64,000 bases of DNA from Tabrizicola flagellatus (GTDB lineage: Bacteria; Pseudomonadota; Alphaproteobacteria; Rhodobacterales; Rhodobacteraceae): assembly GCF_008271465.1 (NCBI RefSeq), contig NZ_VMDU01000002.1, positions 496,001 to 560,000 on the forward strand, read 5' to 3'. The translations under genes and the position numbers were made by a program. This document shows, piece after piece, positions 53,715 to 62,017 of the stretch. Below the pieces are notes generated by a model. That model had not been told where the DNA came from and did not search any database. It saw only the letters and a list, made by a program, of their open reading frames with translations. Positions within the stretch are counted from its first letter, which is position 1, and each line of letters starts with the position of its first letter.

Positions 53715-53773
53715 CGCGGTCTCCTTGGCTGATGGAACCTGCCCAACTTGCGCCCGCCCGCGCCCCGCGCTGT

Positions 53774-53787
53774 TTGACCTGCGTCAA
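53774..53787. promoter_or_regulatory. Crp/Fnr-type box upstream of cytochrome c
   Basis: TTGACCTGCGTCAA is a perfect TTGAC-N4-GTCAA dyad, the classic Fnr/FnrL/NnrR-like target. It ends 60 bp before the cytochrome c ATG, a sensible distance for an activator at about -41. It suggests oxygen or nitric oxide control of this cytochrome. Confidence 0.7.
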
Positions 53788-53802
53788 GCGAACCGGCCCG
53801 AA

Positions 53803-53833
53803 TGGTCGTAGAAACCCCGGCCTCATGGTCGTA
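53803..53833 (+). promoter_or_regulatory. Pair of TGGTCGTA sites upstream of cytochrome c
   Basis: Two copies in direct orientation, at 53803-53810 and 53826-53833, 23 bp apart (about two helical turns). Each is followed by a CCCCGG-type stretch. They sit 16 bp beyond the Fnr-type box with respect to the cytochrome gene. Confidence 0.65.
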
Positions 53834-53968
53834 GTCCGCCCCGGACTCCGGTCCTTGCCGCCGGGCTGCTTCGCGCTTAGTCATCCGCAACCGCCCCGCG
53901 ATACCCGGAACGCCTTGTCGCCGCGCATCGTTACCAAGGGCAGATGACGCCCAAGTTCCAGGACCGCG

Positions 53969-54748
53969 ATGCCGAACCGCCTGCCCAAAGCCCTCGTGAC
54001 CCTCATGGCATGGCTGGCCGTGACCGTCATCGTCGGAACGATGCTGCGCCCGCAGACCGCCGGGATCGCCGAGATCGTCGGCTTCCTCTCCGGCGGCATC
54101 GCCTGGAACGTGCTGGCCGGCGCCATCCTCCTCGCGCTTGCCACGCGCGCCTTCGGCTGGCGCGATCTCGGCTTCCGCGCGCCCCGGAGCGGCCCGGTCC
54201 TCCGGCTCGCCTGGTTTCCCGTCCTGACCCTGCTGCCCTTCTATGCCATCGCCTTCGCCGTGGGCCTGCCACCCGCGCAGGCGATTCTCTTCCTCGCGGT
54301 CAACACGGCGCTTGTCGCGCTCTCCGAAGAATGGATGTTCCGCGGCGTCCTCTTCGCGGCCTTCCGGGGGCGCATGGCCCTCTGGGCGGCGATCGCGCTG
54401 ACCTCGGTCCTGTTCGGAGCGGTTCACGTCCTCAACGCCTTCGCGCTGGGCGACATCCGCCTGGCCGCCGCGCAGGCGGTCGCCGCGATGATGACCGGCA
54501 CCCTCCTCGTGGCGCTGATGCTGCGCACCGGGTCGATCTGGACCGCCGTCGCATATCATCTGCTCTGGAACTTCGGCATCCTGCTCGTGGCCTACGAGAC
54601 CGCGAAATATCCGCTGCCCGACGGCCCCATGCCCCCCGGCACCTACCTCATGCCGATGCTCGTCGTCCTGCCGAACTTTCTCTACGGGCTGATCCTCCTG
54701 CGGCGGTTGCCGGAGGCGGCCCGGTCCGGGCAGACCGGCGCCGACTGA
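53969..54748 (+). CDS. CPBP-family intramembrane metalloprotease
   Basis: 259-aa membrane protein with about seven to eight helices, of the CPBP (CAAX protease/bacteriocin-processing, Abi) family. Catalytic signatures are EEWMFRG (the E-E-x3-R motif, about residues 117-123), FGAVH (His near 156) and a later AYHLLWNFG. These glutamic proteases cut within or near the membrane; the substrate is unknown. It is inserted between the dehydrogenase/cytochrome genes and pqqE, convergent with pqqE. A part in processing the PqqA peptide is conceivable but unsupported. Confidence 0.85.
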   Translation: MPNRLPKALVTLMAWLAVTVIVGTMLRPQTAGIAEIVGFLSGGIAWNVLAGAILLALATRAFGWRDLGFRAPRSGPVLRLAWFPVLTLLPFYAIAFAVGLPPAQAILFLAVNTALVALSEEWMFRGVLFAAFRGRMALWAAIALTSVLFGAVHVLNAFALGDIRLAAAQAVAAMMTGTLLVALMLRTGSIWTAVAYHLLWNFGILLVAYETAKYPLPDGPMPPGTYLMPMLVVLPNFLYGLILLRRLPEAARSGQTGAD

Positions 54749-54864
54749 CCCGGAAGGATCGGCTGGGTCCTGGCAGGAGCCGGCCGGGGCAGGGCTGTTT
54801 CAGGTGGTTAACGCCCGGTTACCTTCCACGGGCAAGCCCATGATCGAAAAGCGAAATCCGAAAA

Positions 54865-54879
54865 TGTCCACCGTGGACA
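54865..54879. repeat. Palindrome TGTCCACCGTGGACA
   Basis: A 15-bp perfect dyad sits one base beyond the pqqE stop, in the gap between the convergent CPBP and pqqE genes. The identical 15-mer is at 152-166, and its core is at 22227-22239. Confidence 0.6.
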
Positions 54880-54880
54880 C

Positions 54881-55990
54881 TCAGCCTCCGATTCGCCGCC
54901 ACCGCGCCGCGTCGAGGCCCGGCGCGTTCCCTTCCGCCGCCAGAAGCTCGTCAAGCCTCGCCCGCCCCGGCGTCCGCCGGCAGACCGGATCGGGGGCCGA
55001 GGCATCGCCGAGGACAGCCAGCGCCTGGCAGCGGCAGCCCCCGAAATCGACCTCGCGCCGGTCGCAGGACCGGCAGGGCTCGGGCATCCACTCCGTCCCC
55101 CGAAACGCCGCGAAGGCCGGGCCGCGATACCAGATCTCGTCCAGCGGGGTCTCCCTGACGTTGGCGAAGACCATCCCCGGGATCGTCTGCGCCGCGTGGC
55201 AGGGCAGGACGGCGCCGTCCGGGGCCACGTTCAGCCCGGTCGAGCCCCAGCCCCCCATGCAGGCCTTGGGCAGGTCGGCGTAGTAATCCGGCGGCACGAA
55301 GTCGATCACCAGCCGCCCCGCGCGGTCCCGGCGGGCCGCCCCGACCAGCTGCTTGGCCTCCTCGACCTGCTCGAGCGTCGGCTGCAACACGGCCCGGTTC
55401 GCCAGTGCCCAGCCCTGGAACTGGACGCAGGCCACCTCCACCCGTCGCGCGCCCAGCCGTTCGGCCAGATCGAAGACCTCGGGCAGCTCCGCCAGATTGT
55501 GCCGGTGCATCACCGCGTTCAGGGTCAGCGCGAGACCGGCCGCCGCCAGCGCCTCCGCCACCTCCATCTTGCGGGCAAAGCCGCCCCGGTAGCCGCCCAC
55601 CCGGTCCGCCGTCTCGGCCCGCGTGCCCTGAACGGACAGCTGGACATGATCCACCCCCGCCGCGACCAGCGCCGCGATCCGGTCGGCGGTCAACCCGATG
55701 CCAGAGGTGATGAGGTTGGCATAAAGCCCCGCCCCCCGCGCCGCGGCGACGATCTCTTCCAGATCCCGGCGCGAGGCGGGCTCGCCGCCCGACAGGTGCA
55801 CCTGCAACACCCCCAGCGCCGCCGCCTGCCGGAAGACCTCGGCCCAGTCCGCGACCGAAAGCTCGGCCTCGCGCCGGGTCAGCTCCAGCGGGTTCGAGCA
55901 ATAGGGGCAGGAGAGCGGGCAGCGATGCGTCAGCTCGGCCAGAAGCGCGATGGGCGGCGGGACGGCGGTGGGGCGGGCTCCGTCAGGCAT
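54881..55990 (-). CDS. pqqE: PQQ biosynthesis radical SAM enzyme PqqE
   Basis: 369-aa radical-SAM/SPASM enzyme joining Glu and Tyr side chains of PqqA, the first step of PQQ synthesis. The SAM cluster CPLSCPYC has Cys at 24, 28 and 31. The C-terminal SPASM cysteines include [11 protein letters not shown] and [16 protein letters not shown]. The start overlaps the pqqD end by eight bases. It is the last gene of pqqA-B-C-D-E. Confidence 0.97.
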   Translation of the reverse strand: MPDGARPTAVPPPIALLAELTHRCPLSCPYCSNPLELTRREAELSVADWAEVFRQAAALGVLQVHLSGGEPASRRDLEEIVAAARGAGLYANLITSGIGLTADRIAALVAAGVDHVQLSVQGTRAETADRVGGYRGGFARKMEVAEALAAAGLALTLNAVMHRHNLAELPEVFDLAERLGARRVEVACVQFQGWALANRAVLQPTLEQVEEAKQLVGAARRDRAGRLVIDFVPPDYYADLPKACMGGWGSTGLNVAPDGAVLPCHAAQTIPGMVFANVRETPLDEIWYRGPAFAAFRGTEWMPEPCRSCDRREVDFGGCRCQALAVLGDASAPDPVCRRTPGRARLDELLAAEGNAPGLDAARWRRIGG

Positions 55991-56246
55991 GAAGGTCCAC
56001 CAGCCGCTCGCGGGCGAGACCTTCCAGGAACTCGGTCACGTCCGGGCCGACCTCTTCCGCCGGCGCGTCGAAGGCGGCGGCGAGGTCCGCGACCAGCGCC
56101 GCGACCGCCGTCGCCCCGTCCACCCGGGACAGGATCGCATGGCCCACCGCGTCCAGCATCAGCACCCGCTCGGGGGCGAGCAGCACATGCGTCCCGCGCA
56201 CCGCGTCCCAGTGCAGCCGTACGCCGGGGGGCAGGGCGGGCGTCAC
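55983..56246 (-). CDS. pqqD: PQQ biosynthesis peptide chaperone PqqD
   Basis: 87-aa RiPP recognition element that binds PqqA and hands it to Pqq[33 protein letters not shown] followed by [12 protein letters not shown] is typical. The GTG start at 56246 overlaps the pqqC stop (GTGA). It is a stand-alone protein, not fused to PqqC as in some methylotrophs. Confidence 0.94.
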   Translation of the reverse strand: MTPALPPGVRLHWDAVRGTHVLLAPERVLMLDAVGHAILSRVDGATAVAALVADLAAAFDAPAEEVGPDVTEFLEGLARERLVDLHA

Positions 56247-56986
56247 CGCAGCCCCTCGCCCGGCCGCCAGGCGCCGGGGGGGATGTTCCCCGGTTCGACA
56301 TAGCCGTGCCAGAGCGCATCGAGCTGTGCCCAGAGCACATCGGTCTTGAAGGTCAGCGCCGCAGCCGCCGCGTCCTGGTCCTCGGGCGTGCGGGCGTGGT
56401 CGAGAACCCATTGCAGCCCGAAGGCCACATCCTTCGGCGCCTCGGTCAGGCGATGCCGGAAATAGGCCATCGTCTCGGGCGTGGCGAAATCGTAGTGCTC
56501 CAGCAGCCCCGCGATCCGTTCGGCATGGATCCTCGGCGCGAAAAGCTCGGTCAGCGAAGAGGCCACTGCCTGCAAGAGCGGCCTTTCGCGGACATAGGCC
56601 ACATAGGCATCCACCGCAAAGCGCGTCGCCGGCATGACGCCTGCGCCCGAGGCCACATAGTCGGGGTCGAGCCCCACCGCCTCGGCCAGCCTGAGCCAGC
56701 GCCGGATGCCGCCCTCGCGGCCCTCGGCGCCGTCGTGGTCCTCGATCCGGCTCCGCCAGGCGCGGCGGAGATCGGGATCCTCGACCCGGCTCATGAAGGC
56801 CGCGTCCTTCATCGGGATCCGGCTCTGGTAATACCAGCGGTTGACCACCCAGGCGCGGACCTGGTCCACCGTCGCCCCGCCCCCGTGCAGAAGGCGGTGA
56901 AAGGGGTGGCGGTCGTGATAACGCTCGTCCCCGATCCGGCGCAGCCGCGCCTCGAAGTCGCTTGTCGGTTTCGTCATCTCGGTCAT
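56243..56986 (-). CDS. pqqC: Pyrroloquinoline-quinone synthase PqqC
   Basis: 247-aa cofactorless oxidase for the final ring closure and eight-electron oxidation to PQQ. Conserved pieces are [35 protein letters not shown] and [16 protein letters not shown], carrying the active-site His, Tyr and Arg residues of the family. Overlaps pqqB and pqqD by four bases each. Confidence 0.97.
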   Translation of the reverse strand: MTEMTKPTSDFEARLRRIGDERYHDRHPFHRLLHGGGATVDQVRAWVVNRWYYQSRIPMKDAAFMSRVEDPDLRRAWRSRIEDHDGAEGREGGIRRWLRLAEAVGLDPDYVASGAGVMPATRFAVDAYVAYVRERPLLQAVASSLTELFAPRIHAERIAGLLEHYDFATPETMAYFRHRLTEAPKDVAFGLQWVLDHARTPEDQDAAAAALTFKTDVLWAQLDALWHGYVEPGNIPPGAWRPGEGLR

Positions 56987-57867
56987 GCCGCTATCTCCAT
57001 CCCGTCAAGGGCGATGTCCCATCCCGCCGCAGTCACCGCCGCGCGCTCCGGACTGCCGGGGCGCAGGATGGGATTGGTGTTGTTGATGTGGATCAGGATC
57101 TTGCGCCCGACCCGGCGTCCCGAAAGGCGCTCGAGCGTGCCGCCCGCCCCCCCGATCGCCACATGGCCCATGCGCGCGCCGGTCTTGGCGCCGACGCCTT
57201 CGCGGATCATCTCGTCGTCGTGGAAAACGGTGCCGTCGAAGAACAGCACGTCTGCCCCCTCGATCCGGTCCAGCAGCCAGTCGGGCAGACTGGCGCAGCC
57301 GGGAATGTAAAGGACACGCTTGCCGCCGCCCGTGATTTCGAGCCCGACGGTCTGCCCGCCCATGCGATGGTCGGCGCCCTGTTCGGCCTCGAGGAACAGC
57401 GCCACCTTGCCGGGCACGGCAAAGGGCGTGACGGTCAGGCCGGGGATGGGATTGAAGCCCTCGTCCAGCGTCATGTCCCGACGCAGCACCACCTCGGACA
57501 GAACGCCGAACACCGGGCTTGCCGCCAGCACGGCATGGGTCTCGGCGCTGGCCCAGAGATCGAAGCCCGTGCCCTCGCGCAGGGACAAAAGTCCGGCGAT
57601 GTGATCGACGTCGGCATTGGTGACCACCACCCCCTTGACCGGGCTGCCCCGCAGCCCCTGCGGCGCAAAGCGCGGCGCCGCCAGCTGGGCGCGGATGTCG
57701 GGCGAGGCGTTCAGCACCACCCATCCGGTGCCGTCCAATGAAACGGCCACGGACGATTGCGTCATCCGTGGCAGGTCACCCGCGCGGGCCAGGGAGCAAT
57801 TCCGGCAGGCACAGTTCCATTGCGGCACCCCGCCGCCCGCAGCGGCGCCGAGTACCGTCAGGATCAT
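56983..57867 (-). CDS. pqqB: PQQ biosynthesis protein PqqB
   Basis: 294-aa metallo-beta-lactamase-fold protein, an iron-dependent hydroxylase acting on the Glu-Tyr intermediate. It opens with [20 protein letters not shown] (structural Zn ligands Cys19, 21, 24) and has the metal loop [11 protein letters not shown] and later HINNTNPIL. The start lies 12 bp after the pqqA stop. Overlaps pqqC by four bases. Confidence 0.97.
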   Translation of the reverse strand: MILTVLGAAAGGGVPQWNCACRNCSLARAGDLPRMTQSSVAVSLDGTGWVVLNASPDIRAQLAAPRFAPQGLRGSPVKGVVVTNADVDHIAGLLSLREGTGFDLWASAETHAVLAASPVFGVLSEVVLRRDMTLDEGFNPIPGLTVTPFAVPGKVALFLEAEQGADHRMGGQTVGLEITGGGKRVLYIPGCASLPDWLLDRIEGADVLFFDGTVFHDDEMIREGVGAKTGARMGHVAIGGAGGTLERLSGRRVGRKILIHINNTNPILRPGSPERAAVTAAGWDIALDGMEIAA

Positions 57868-57879
57868 GGCATGTTCCGA

Positions 57880-57972
57880 TCAGACCAGGGTGCGGTCGTC
57901 CTCGGCGGGGCCGTACATGTTGATTTCCATGCCGCAGCGCACTTCCACGGCCTTGGGTTTCGTCCAGCGCAT
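57880..57972 (-). CDS. pqqA: PQQ precursor peptide PqqA
   Basis: 30-aa peptide from which PQQ is made. It has the essential Glu-x3-Tyr pair in GMEINMYGPAED, with the conserved start MRWTKPKAVEVRCG. A GGAGGAGG ribosome site stands before the ATG. It heads the pqqABCDE run. A degenerate TGGTCGTA-like site lies about 52 bp upstream. No pqqF or pqqG peptidase gene is present here. Confidence 0.96.
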   Translation of the reverse strand: MRWTKPKAVEVRCGMEINMYGPAEDDRTLV

Positions 57973-58024
57973 CTTGGGTCCTCCTCCATCTGATGCCGGT
58001 GAGTAAGCCATGATTCCGCCCCGG

Positions 58025-58039
58025 GGCCTATGCGACCTT
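58025..58039 (-). promoter_or_regulatory. Degenerate TGGTCGTA-type site upstream of pqqA
   Basis: AAGGTCGCATAGGCC on the minus strand agrees at 12 of 15 positions with ATGGTCGTATTGGCC found before the ABC operon. It lies 52 bp before pqqA. Proposed as a weaker member of the same site family. Confidence 0.4.
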
Positions 58040-58048
58040 CGGAGGGGG

Positions 58049-58588
58049 TCAGTAGAGACGTTTCTCGTATTTCCAGTCGTCCGCGTCGGGGGTGACCTCG
58101 TCGAGGTCATAGCCCGCCGCCTGCAGCCTTTGCGCCACCGGCAGACCCGCCGCCGCCGCCCGGTCAACCAGCGCGCGCCCCGCGGCCTGGTCCTGCGCGA
58201 CGCCGCGCCCGCGCATCAGGTCCAGCCCGTAGTTGAACTGGCCAACCGGATCTCCCGCCTCGGCGGCCATCCGGTCCCAGTTCGCGGCGCGGGCCGGGTC
58301 CTCGTCGGGCGCGCCGAGGCCGTTGTCGTCGAGCTGCGCGATCCAGGTCATCGCCCCGGTCCAGCCATCGCGCGCGCAGGCCTCGAACACGTCGCGCGCA
58401 TGGTCGTGGTCGCCCTTCTTGGTGATCCCGTAGCCGGCGGCGCAATGCATCATGCTGGTCTCGCCCCGGGCGACATCGTCGAGGATGCGGGCGATGGTCA
58501 TCTCCTCGGGGTTGAGGACGCCGATGTCCTCCTCCGGCTCGGCCAGGGCGGGCAGGGCAGACAGGAACAGGATCAGGATCGCGCGCAT
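58049..58588 (-). CDS. Exported Sel1-repeat protein
   Basis: 179-aa periplasmic protein with a signal peptide (MRAILILFLSALPALAEP) and Sel1-like alpha/alpha repeats, seen in AANWDRMAAEAGDPVGQFNYGLDLMRGRGVAQD and AGRALVDRAAAAGLPVAQRL. One Cys pair (MMHCAAGYG, EACARDG) may form a disulfide. Sel1 proteins are interaction scaffolds. It precedes pqqA on the same strand by 76 bp, and its start faces the palindromic site at 58659. Confidence 0.78.
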   Translation of the reverse strand: MRAILILFLSALPALAEPEEDIGVLNPEEMTIARILDDVARGETSMMHCAAGYGITKKGDHDHARDVFEACARDGWTGAMTWIAQLDDNGLGAPDEDPARAANWDRMAAEAGDPVGQFNYGLDLMRGRGVAQDQAAGRALVDRAAAAGLPVAQRLQAAGYDLDEVTPDADDWKYEKRLY

Positions 58589-58658
58589 GAGTCTCCGGCG
58601 GGCCGCTGGCGGTGTGCGGCAACCTTACCGGGTGCGGGGCGGCGGTCCAAACGTCCTG

Positions 58659-58674
58659 TGGTCGTATACGACCA
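58659..58674. promoter_or_regulatory. Perfect 16-bp operator TGGTCGTATACGACCA
   Basis: A perfect dyad made of TGGTCGTA and its complement. It lies midway in the 177-bp region between two divergent genes, 70 bp from the Sel1 gene and 91 bp from the SGNH-like gene. The half-site recurs upstream of other PQQ-locus genes, which makes this the clearest copy of a likely shared operator. Confidence 0.75.
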
Positions 58675-58765
58675 TTTTCCCGCGCTTTCGGGGCGGCAGC
58701 GGGCCTTTCCAGCCCCGGCCCCGACCTGTAGGCTGTCGGCAGAGTCGTTGTGAAAGGTGATTGTC

Positions 58766-59656
58766 ATGGCCGAATTTCCTAGCCGCCGCAGTGTTCTGGC
58801 CGGGCTTGCGGCGCTTCCCGCGATTGCGGGCGGCGCGGTTGGCGCCGGTCCGGCCGAGCGGCCGTTCAACCTGCGCATCGTTATGTCGGGCCACAGCCTG
58901 ACCGACCCGATCCCGCATCCGCTGGAGATCCTGGTCAGGGCGGCGGGCGGGCAGCAGTCGCGCGGCATGAAGATCGACCTGTCCACGATTCCCGGCAGCC
59001 CGGCCGAGCACCGCTGGGATAACGACCTGAACCTGCCGGTGGATGCCCGGCGGGACATCGCGAAATACGACCTGCTGGTGCTGACCGAACGTGTGGCGGT
59101 ACGCGCGACCCTGGAATGGCACCACGCCGACAAGATTGCGCTGAAATGGTTCGAACACGCCTGGAAGAACGGTCGTGGCGGCAAGGGTGCCGAGACAGTC
59201 TATTATGCCTCTTGGATCAGCCTAGACAGCGGCAAGCCCAGCGAATGGGACAACAGCGAGGACCAGAAGATCCCTTTCCGCGAGCGGCTGGATGTCGAGA
59301 TGTCCGCCTGGCAGAGCATCGCGGATTTCGTGAACGCCAACCGCCCGAAGGACAGCTCGCGGATGCGGGTGATTCCCGGGCCGAAGATCATGGCGGCGGT
59401 CTATGACGCGATCCAGGCCGGCACGGCGCCCGGCCTGTCGCGGATGCAGGAGCTGTTCGAGGACGACATCCACGTCAATGCGAAGGGCGCCTTCCTGATC
59501 GCGCTGGCGCATTACGCCGTGATCTACGGCCGCGACCCGCGCGAGATCCCGGGACTGCGGGGCGAGCCCGGCTGGCCCTCGGCCGCGCAGCAGGCCTGGA
59601 TGAAGGAGGTCGTCTGGACCGTGGTCAGCGCCTATCCCGACAGCGGGCTGGCCTAG
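58766..59656 (+). CDS. Tat-exported SGNH-like hydrolase of the PQQ locus
   Basis: 296-aa protein with a twin-arginine signal ([20 protein letters not shown]), so it is exported folded. [13 protein letters not shown] near residue 39 sits where an SGNH enzyme has its GDS block, and [12 protein letters not shown] near the C-terminus gives a D-x-x-H pair like block V. A lipase/esterase-type fold is therefore likely but not proven. The ATG at 58766 follows AAAGG. Its promoter carries the perfect TGGTCGTA palindrome, tying it to alcohol oxidation. It overlaps the convergent gshB by four bases. Confidence 0.65.
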   Translation: MAEFPSRRSVLAGLAALPAIAGGAVGAGPAERPFNLRIVMSGHSLTDPIPHPLEILVRAAGGQQSRGMKIDLSTIPGSPAEHRWDNDLNLPVDARRDIAKYDLLVLTERVAVRATLEWHHADKIALKWFEHAWKNGRGGKGAETVYYASWISLDSGKPSEWDNSEDQKIPFRERLDVEMSAWQSIADFVNANRPKDSSRMRVIPGPKIMAAVYDAIQAGTAPGLSRMQELFEDDIHVNAKGAFLIALAHYAVIYGRDPREIPGLRGEPGWPSAAQQAWMKEVVWTVVSAYPDSGLA

Positions 59657-60594
59657 GCGCGCTTCGCCTCGATCACTTCCCAGATGCGGCGCGCGGCATT
59701 GGTGCCGTCGAACCGCTCCAGCTCCTGGATGCCGGTGGGCGAGGTCACGTTGATCTCGGTCAGCCAGTCGCCGATCACGTCGATGCCGACGAAGATCTGG
59801 CCCTTCTCGCGCAACACGGGGCCAATGGCGCGGCAGATCTCCAGGTCGCGCTCGGTCAGTCCCACCTTCTCGGGCCGCCCGCCGGCATGCATGTTCGACC
59901 GGGTTTCACCGGCCTGCGGCACGCGGTTGATCGCGCCCACCGGCTCGCCGTCAACAAGGATCACCCGCTTGTCGCCCCTTTCGACCGCGGGCAGGAACTT
60001 CTGCACGATCACCGGCTCGCGGTTGATGCCCATGAACAGCTCGTGCAGCGAGGTCAGGTTGCGGTCGTTCGGGTCCAGCCGGAAGACGCCCGCGCCGCCG
60101 TTGCCGTAAAGCGGCTTCAGGATGATGTCGCCGTGCCGGGCCTTGAAGGCGCGGATGGTGCCGAGGTCGCGGGCGATGGCGGTGGGCGGGGTCAGTTCCG
60201 GGAAACGCAGCACGAGGAGCTTTTCGGGCGAATTGCGCACCCAGAAGGGATCGTTCACCACCAGCGTCCGGGGATGGATCATCTCCAGCAGGTGGGTGGT
60301 TGTGATGTAGCCCATGTCGAAAGGCGGGTCCTGGCGCAGCCAGACCACGTCGAACCCGCCCAGATCGACCTCGGTCTCCTCGCCATAGGTCACATGATTG
60401 CCGACCTCGCGCCGAACCTCGATCGGCCAGCCGCGTGCCATGACCCGGCCTTCGACATAGGCCAGGCGGTCGGGCGTGTAGAAGAACAGCGAATGTCCCC
60501 GCACCTGGGCCTCCAGCGCAATGCGGAAGGTGGAATCGGCGTTGATGTTGACCGACCCGATCGGGTCCATCTGCAAGGCTACCTTGAGGGGCAT
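59653..60594 (-). CDS. gshB: Glutathione synthetase
   Basis: 313-aa ATP-grasp enzyme joining glycine to gamma-glutamylcysteine. Opening [23 protein letters not shown], then [41 protein letters not shown] and the C-terminal [21 protein letters not shown] are all typical. In organisms that oxidise methanol or N-methyl groups, glutathione can also trap formaldehyde, which fits the neighbouring genes, though gshB is a general housekeeping gene. Confidence 0.97.
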   Translation of the reverse strand: MPLKVALQMDPIGSVNINADSTFRIALEAQVRGHSLFFYTPDRLAYVEGRVMARGWPIEVRREVGNHVTYGEETEVDLGGFDVVWLRQDPPFDMGYITTTHLLEMIHPRTLVVNDPFWVRNSPEKLLVLRFPELTPPTAIARDLGTIRAFKARHGDIILKPLYGNGGAGVFRLDPNDRNLTSLHELFMGINREPVIVQKFLPAVERGDKRVILVDGEPVGAINRVPQAGETRSNMHAGGRPEKVGLTERDLEICRAIGPVLREKGQIFVGIDVIGDWLTEINVTSPTGIQELERFDGTNAARRIWEVIEAKRA

Positions 60595-60650
60595 CGGTTC
60601 ACTCCGTCCTGTGACTCCGAGTGATGACCGATGGCTGCGGAAGATGCAAT

Positions 60651-61049
60651 TCAGCCCGCGAAGGCGTTTTCCACAATCTCGATCCGGCCCAGGGCATCGA
60701 CCAGTGCAAGGTCGATGCGGACATCGGTCAAGAGTCCCTTGGGTTCACCCGCCAGGAATTCATCGACGGCCGCAAAGATGCGTCCGACCTGTGCTTGGGA
60801 CAGGTGCGAGGCAGCAAGGTCATGAGTGCGACTGTGCTTGACCTCGACGAAGACCACCACATCCCCGTCGCGGCCGATCAGGTCGATCTCGCCGCCGCGG
60901 CTGCGCCAGTTCCGCGCGCAGATGGCCGTTCCGCGGGTCTCGTACAGTCGTGCAACTGCGGCTTCGGCGGCATGACCTGCATGGTAGTTGGCCTTGCCGC
61001 GCGCCGAGCGGGACCGGCCAACGGGAGAGGCAATGCAATCGAAAGGCAT
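60651..61049 (-). CDS. yraN: YraN/UPF0102 endonuclease-like protein
   Basis: 132-aa restriction-endonuclease-fold protein of the UPF0102 family. The nuclease-like core is [27 protein letters not shown] (E-x-D and E-V-K). [16 protein letters not shown] is the usual N-terminal helix. Exact function is unknown; it is often next to rsmI, as here (four bases away). Start at ATG 61049. Confidence 0.92.
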   Translation of the reverse strand: MPFDCIASPVGRSRSARGKANYHAGHAAEAAVARLYETRGTAICARNWRSRGGEIDLIGRDGDVVVFVEVKHSRTHDLAASHLSQAQVGRIFAAVDEFLAGEPKGLLTDVRIDLALVDALGRIEIVENAFAG

Positions 61050-61053
61050 GCGG

Positions 61054-61944
61054 TCATTCCTTGCTGCGGTCGAGGGCGATCCGGTAGGCGATCTTGCGCG
61101 ATACGCCCAGAGTCTGCGACACAAATATTGCTGCATCCTTAACGGACATGGTCTGCAAGGCCTCATCCAATGCCGCTGCGATGTCTTCCTCGGTTGCGGC
61201 GGACGCCGGGGCGCGGTCGACGAGCACGACGATCTCGCCACGGATCTGCCGGCCCGCGACATCGGCCGCCAGGTCGCCAAGCGGCCCGCGCAGCACCTCT
61301 TCGTAGCGTTTGGTAAGCTCCCGGCAGACCACAGCCCGGCGGGTCGGCCCCAGGGCTGTGACCATGTCGGCCAGAAGATCCGCCAGCCTCTTGGGGCTTT
61401 CGTACAGGATCAGCGTGGCCTGCACGCCCGCCAGTTCGCCCAGGAACGACCGCCTTGCCGCCTGTGCCGCCGGGGCAAAGCCGGCAAAGAGGAACCGGTC
61501 CGAGGGCAGACCCGAGAGTGTGAGCGCGCAGATCGCCGCGCAGGGACCGGGGGCAGCAGTCATCGGCAGCCCGGCTTCGGCCACGGCCCGCGCCAGTTCG
61601 AAGCCGGGATCCGAGATCAGCGGCGTCCCGGCCTCGGAGGCATAGGCAAGGCTCTTGCCCTCGGCCAGCAGGGCCAGCAGTCGCTGCATCTGCCCCGGGC
61701 CGGAATGGTCGTGGTAGGCAATCAGCGGGCGGCCCGAAAGCGCGATGCCGTGGATCTCCATCAGGTGCCTGAGCGTTCTGGTATCCTCGGCCACCAGCAC
61801 ATCCGCCCCCGCCAGGACGTCCAGCGCGCGCAGCGTGATGTCGCGTGCTGCACCGATCGGCGTCGACACGAAGTGCAGTCCCGGCGGAATGGCGCGCAGG
61901 CCGGGATTTGCCGCAGAATCAGAGGTGTCGGAGGCCGGCCTCAC
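61054..61944 (-). CDS. rsmI: 16S rRNA (cytidine-1402-2'-O)-methyltransferase RsmI
   Basis: 296-aa tetrapyrrole-methylase-fold enzyme. LHFVSTPIGAARDITLRALDVL, VAEDTRTLRHLM and YASEAGTPLISDPG are diagnostic. The GTG at 61944 is preferred: GGGAAG precedes it by seven bases, and the length then fits the family. A start at 62046 would overlap the divergent lipoprotein gene. Followed by yraN. Confidence 0.94.
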   Translation of the reverse strand: MRPASDTSDSAANPGLRAIPPGLHFVSTPIGAARDITLRALDVLAGADVLVAEDTRTLRHLMEIHGIALSGRPLIAYHDHSGPGQMQRLLALLAEGKSLAYASEAGTPLISDPGFELARAVAEAGLPMTAAPGPCAAICALTLSGLPSDRFLFAGFAPAAQAARRSFLGELAGVQATLILYESPKRLADLLADMVTALGPTRRAVVCRELTKRYEEVLRGPLGDLAADVAGRQIRGEIVVLVDRAPASAATEEDIAAALDEALQTMSVKDAAIFVSQTLGVSRKIAYRIALDRSKE

Positions 61945-62017
61945 AAGTTTACTTCCCGCATCGAACCCTTTACCTTGGCTCGCAATCGCAGTCGCACTGC
62001 AACAGTGAGGAACCACC

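Noticed and set aside
51265-53826. 853-residue version of the PQQ dehydrogenase
   Set aside because: The extra N-terminus is out-of-frame reading through the cytochrome c gene; the signal peptide at 53028 marks the true start.
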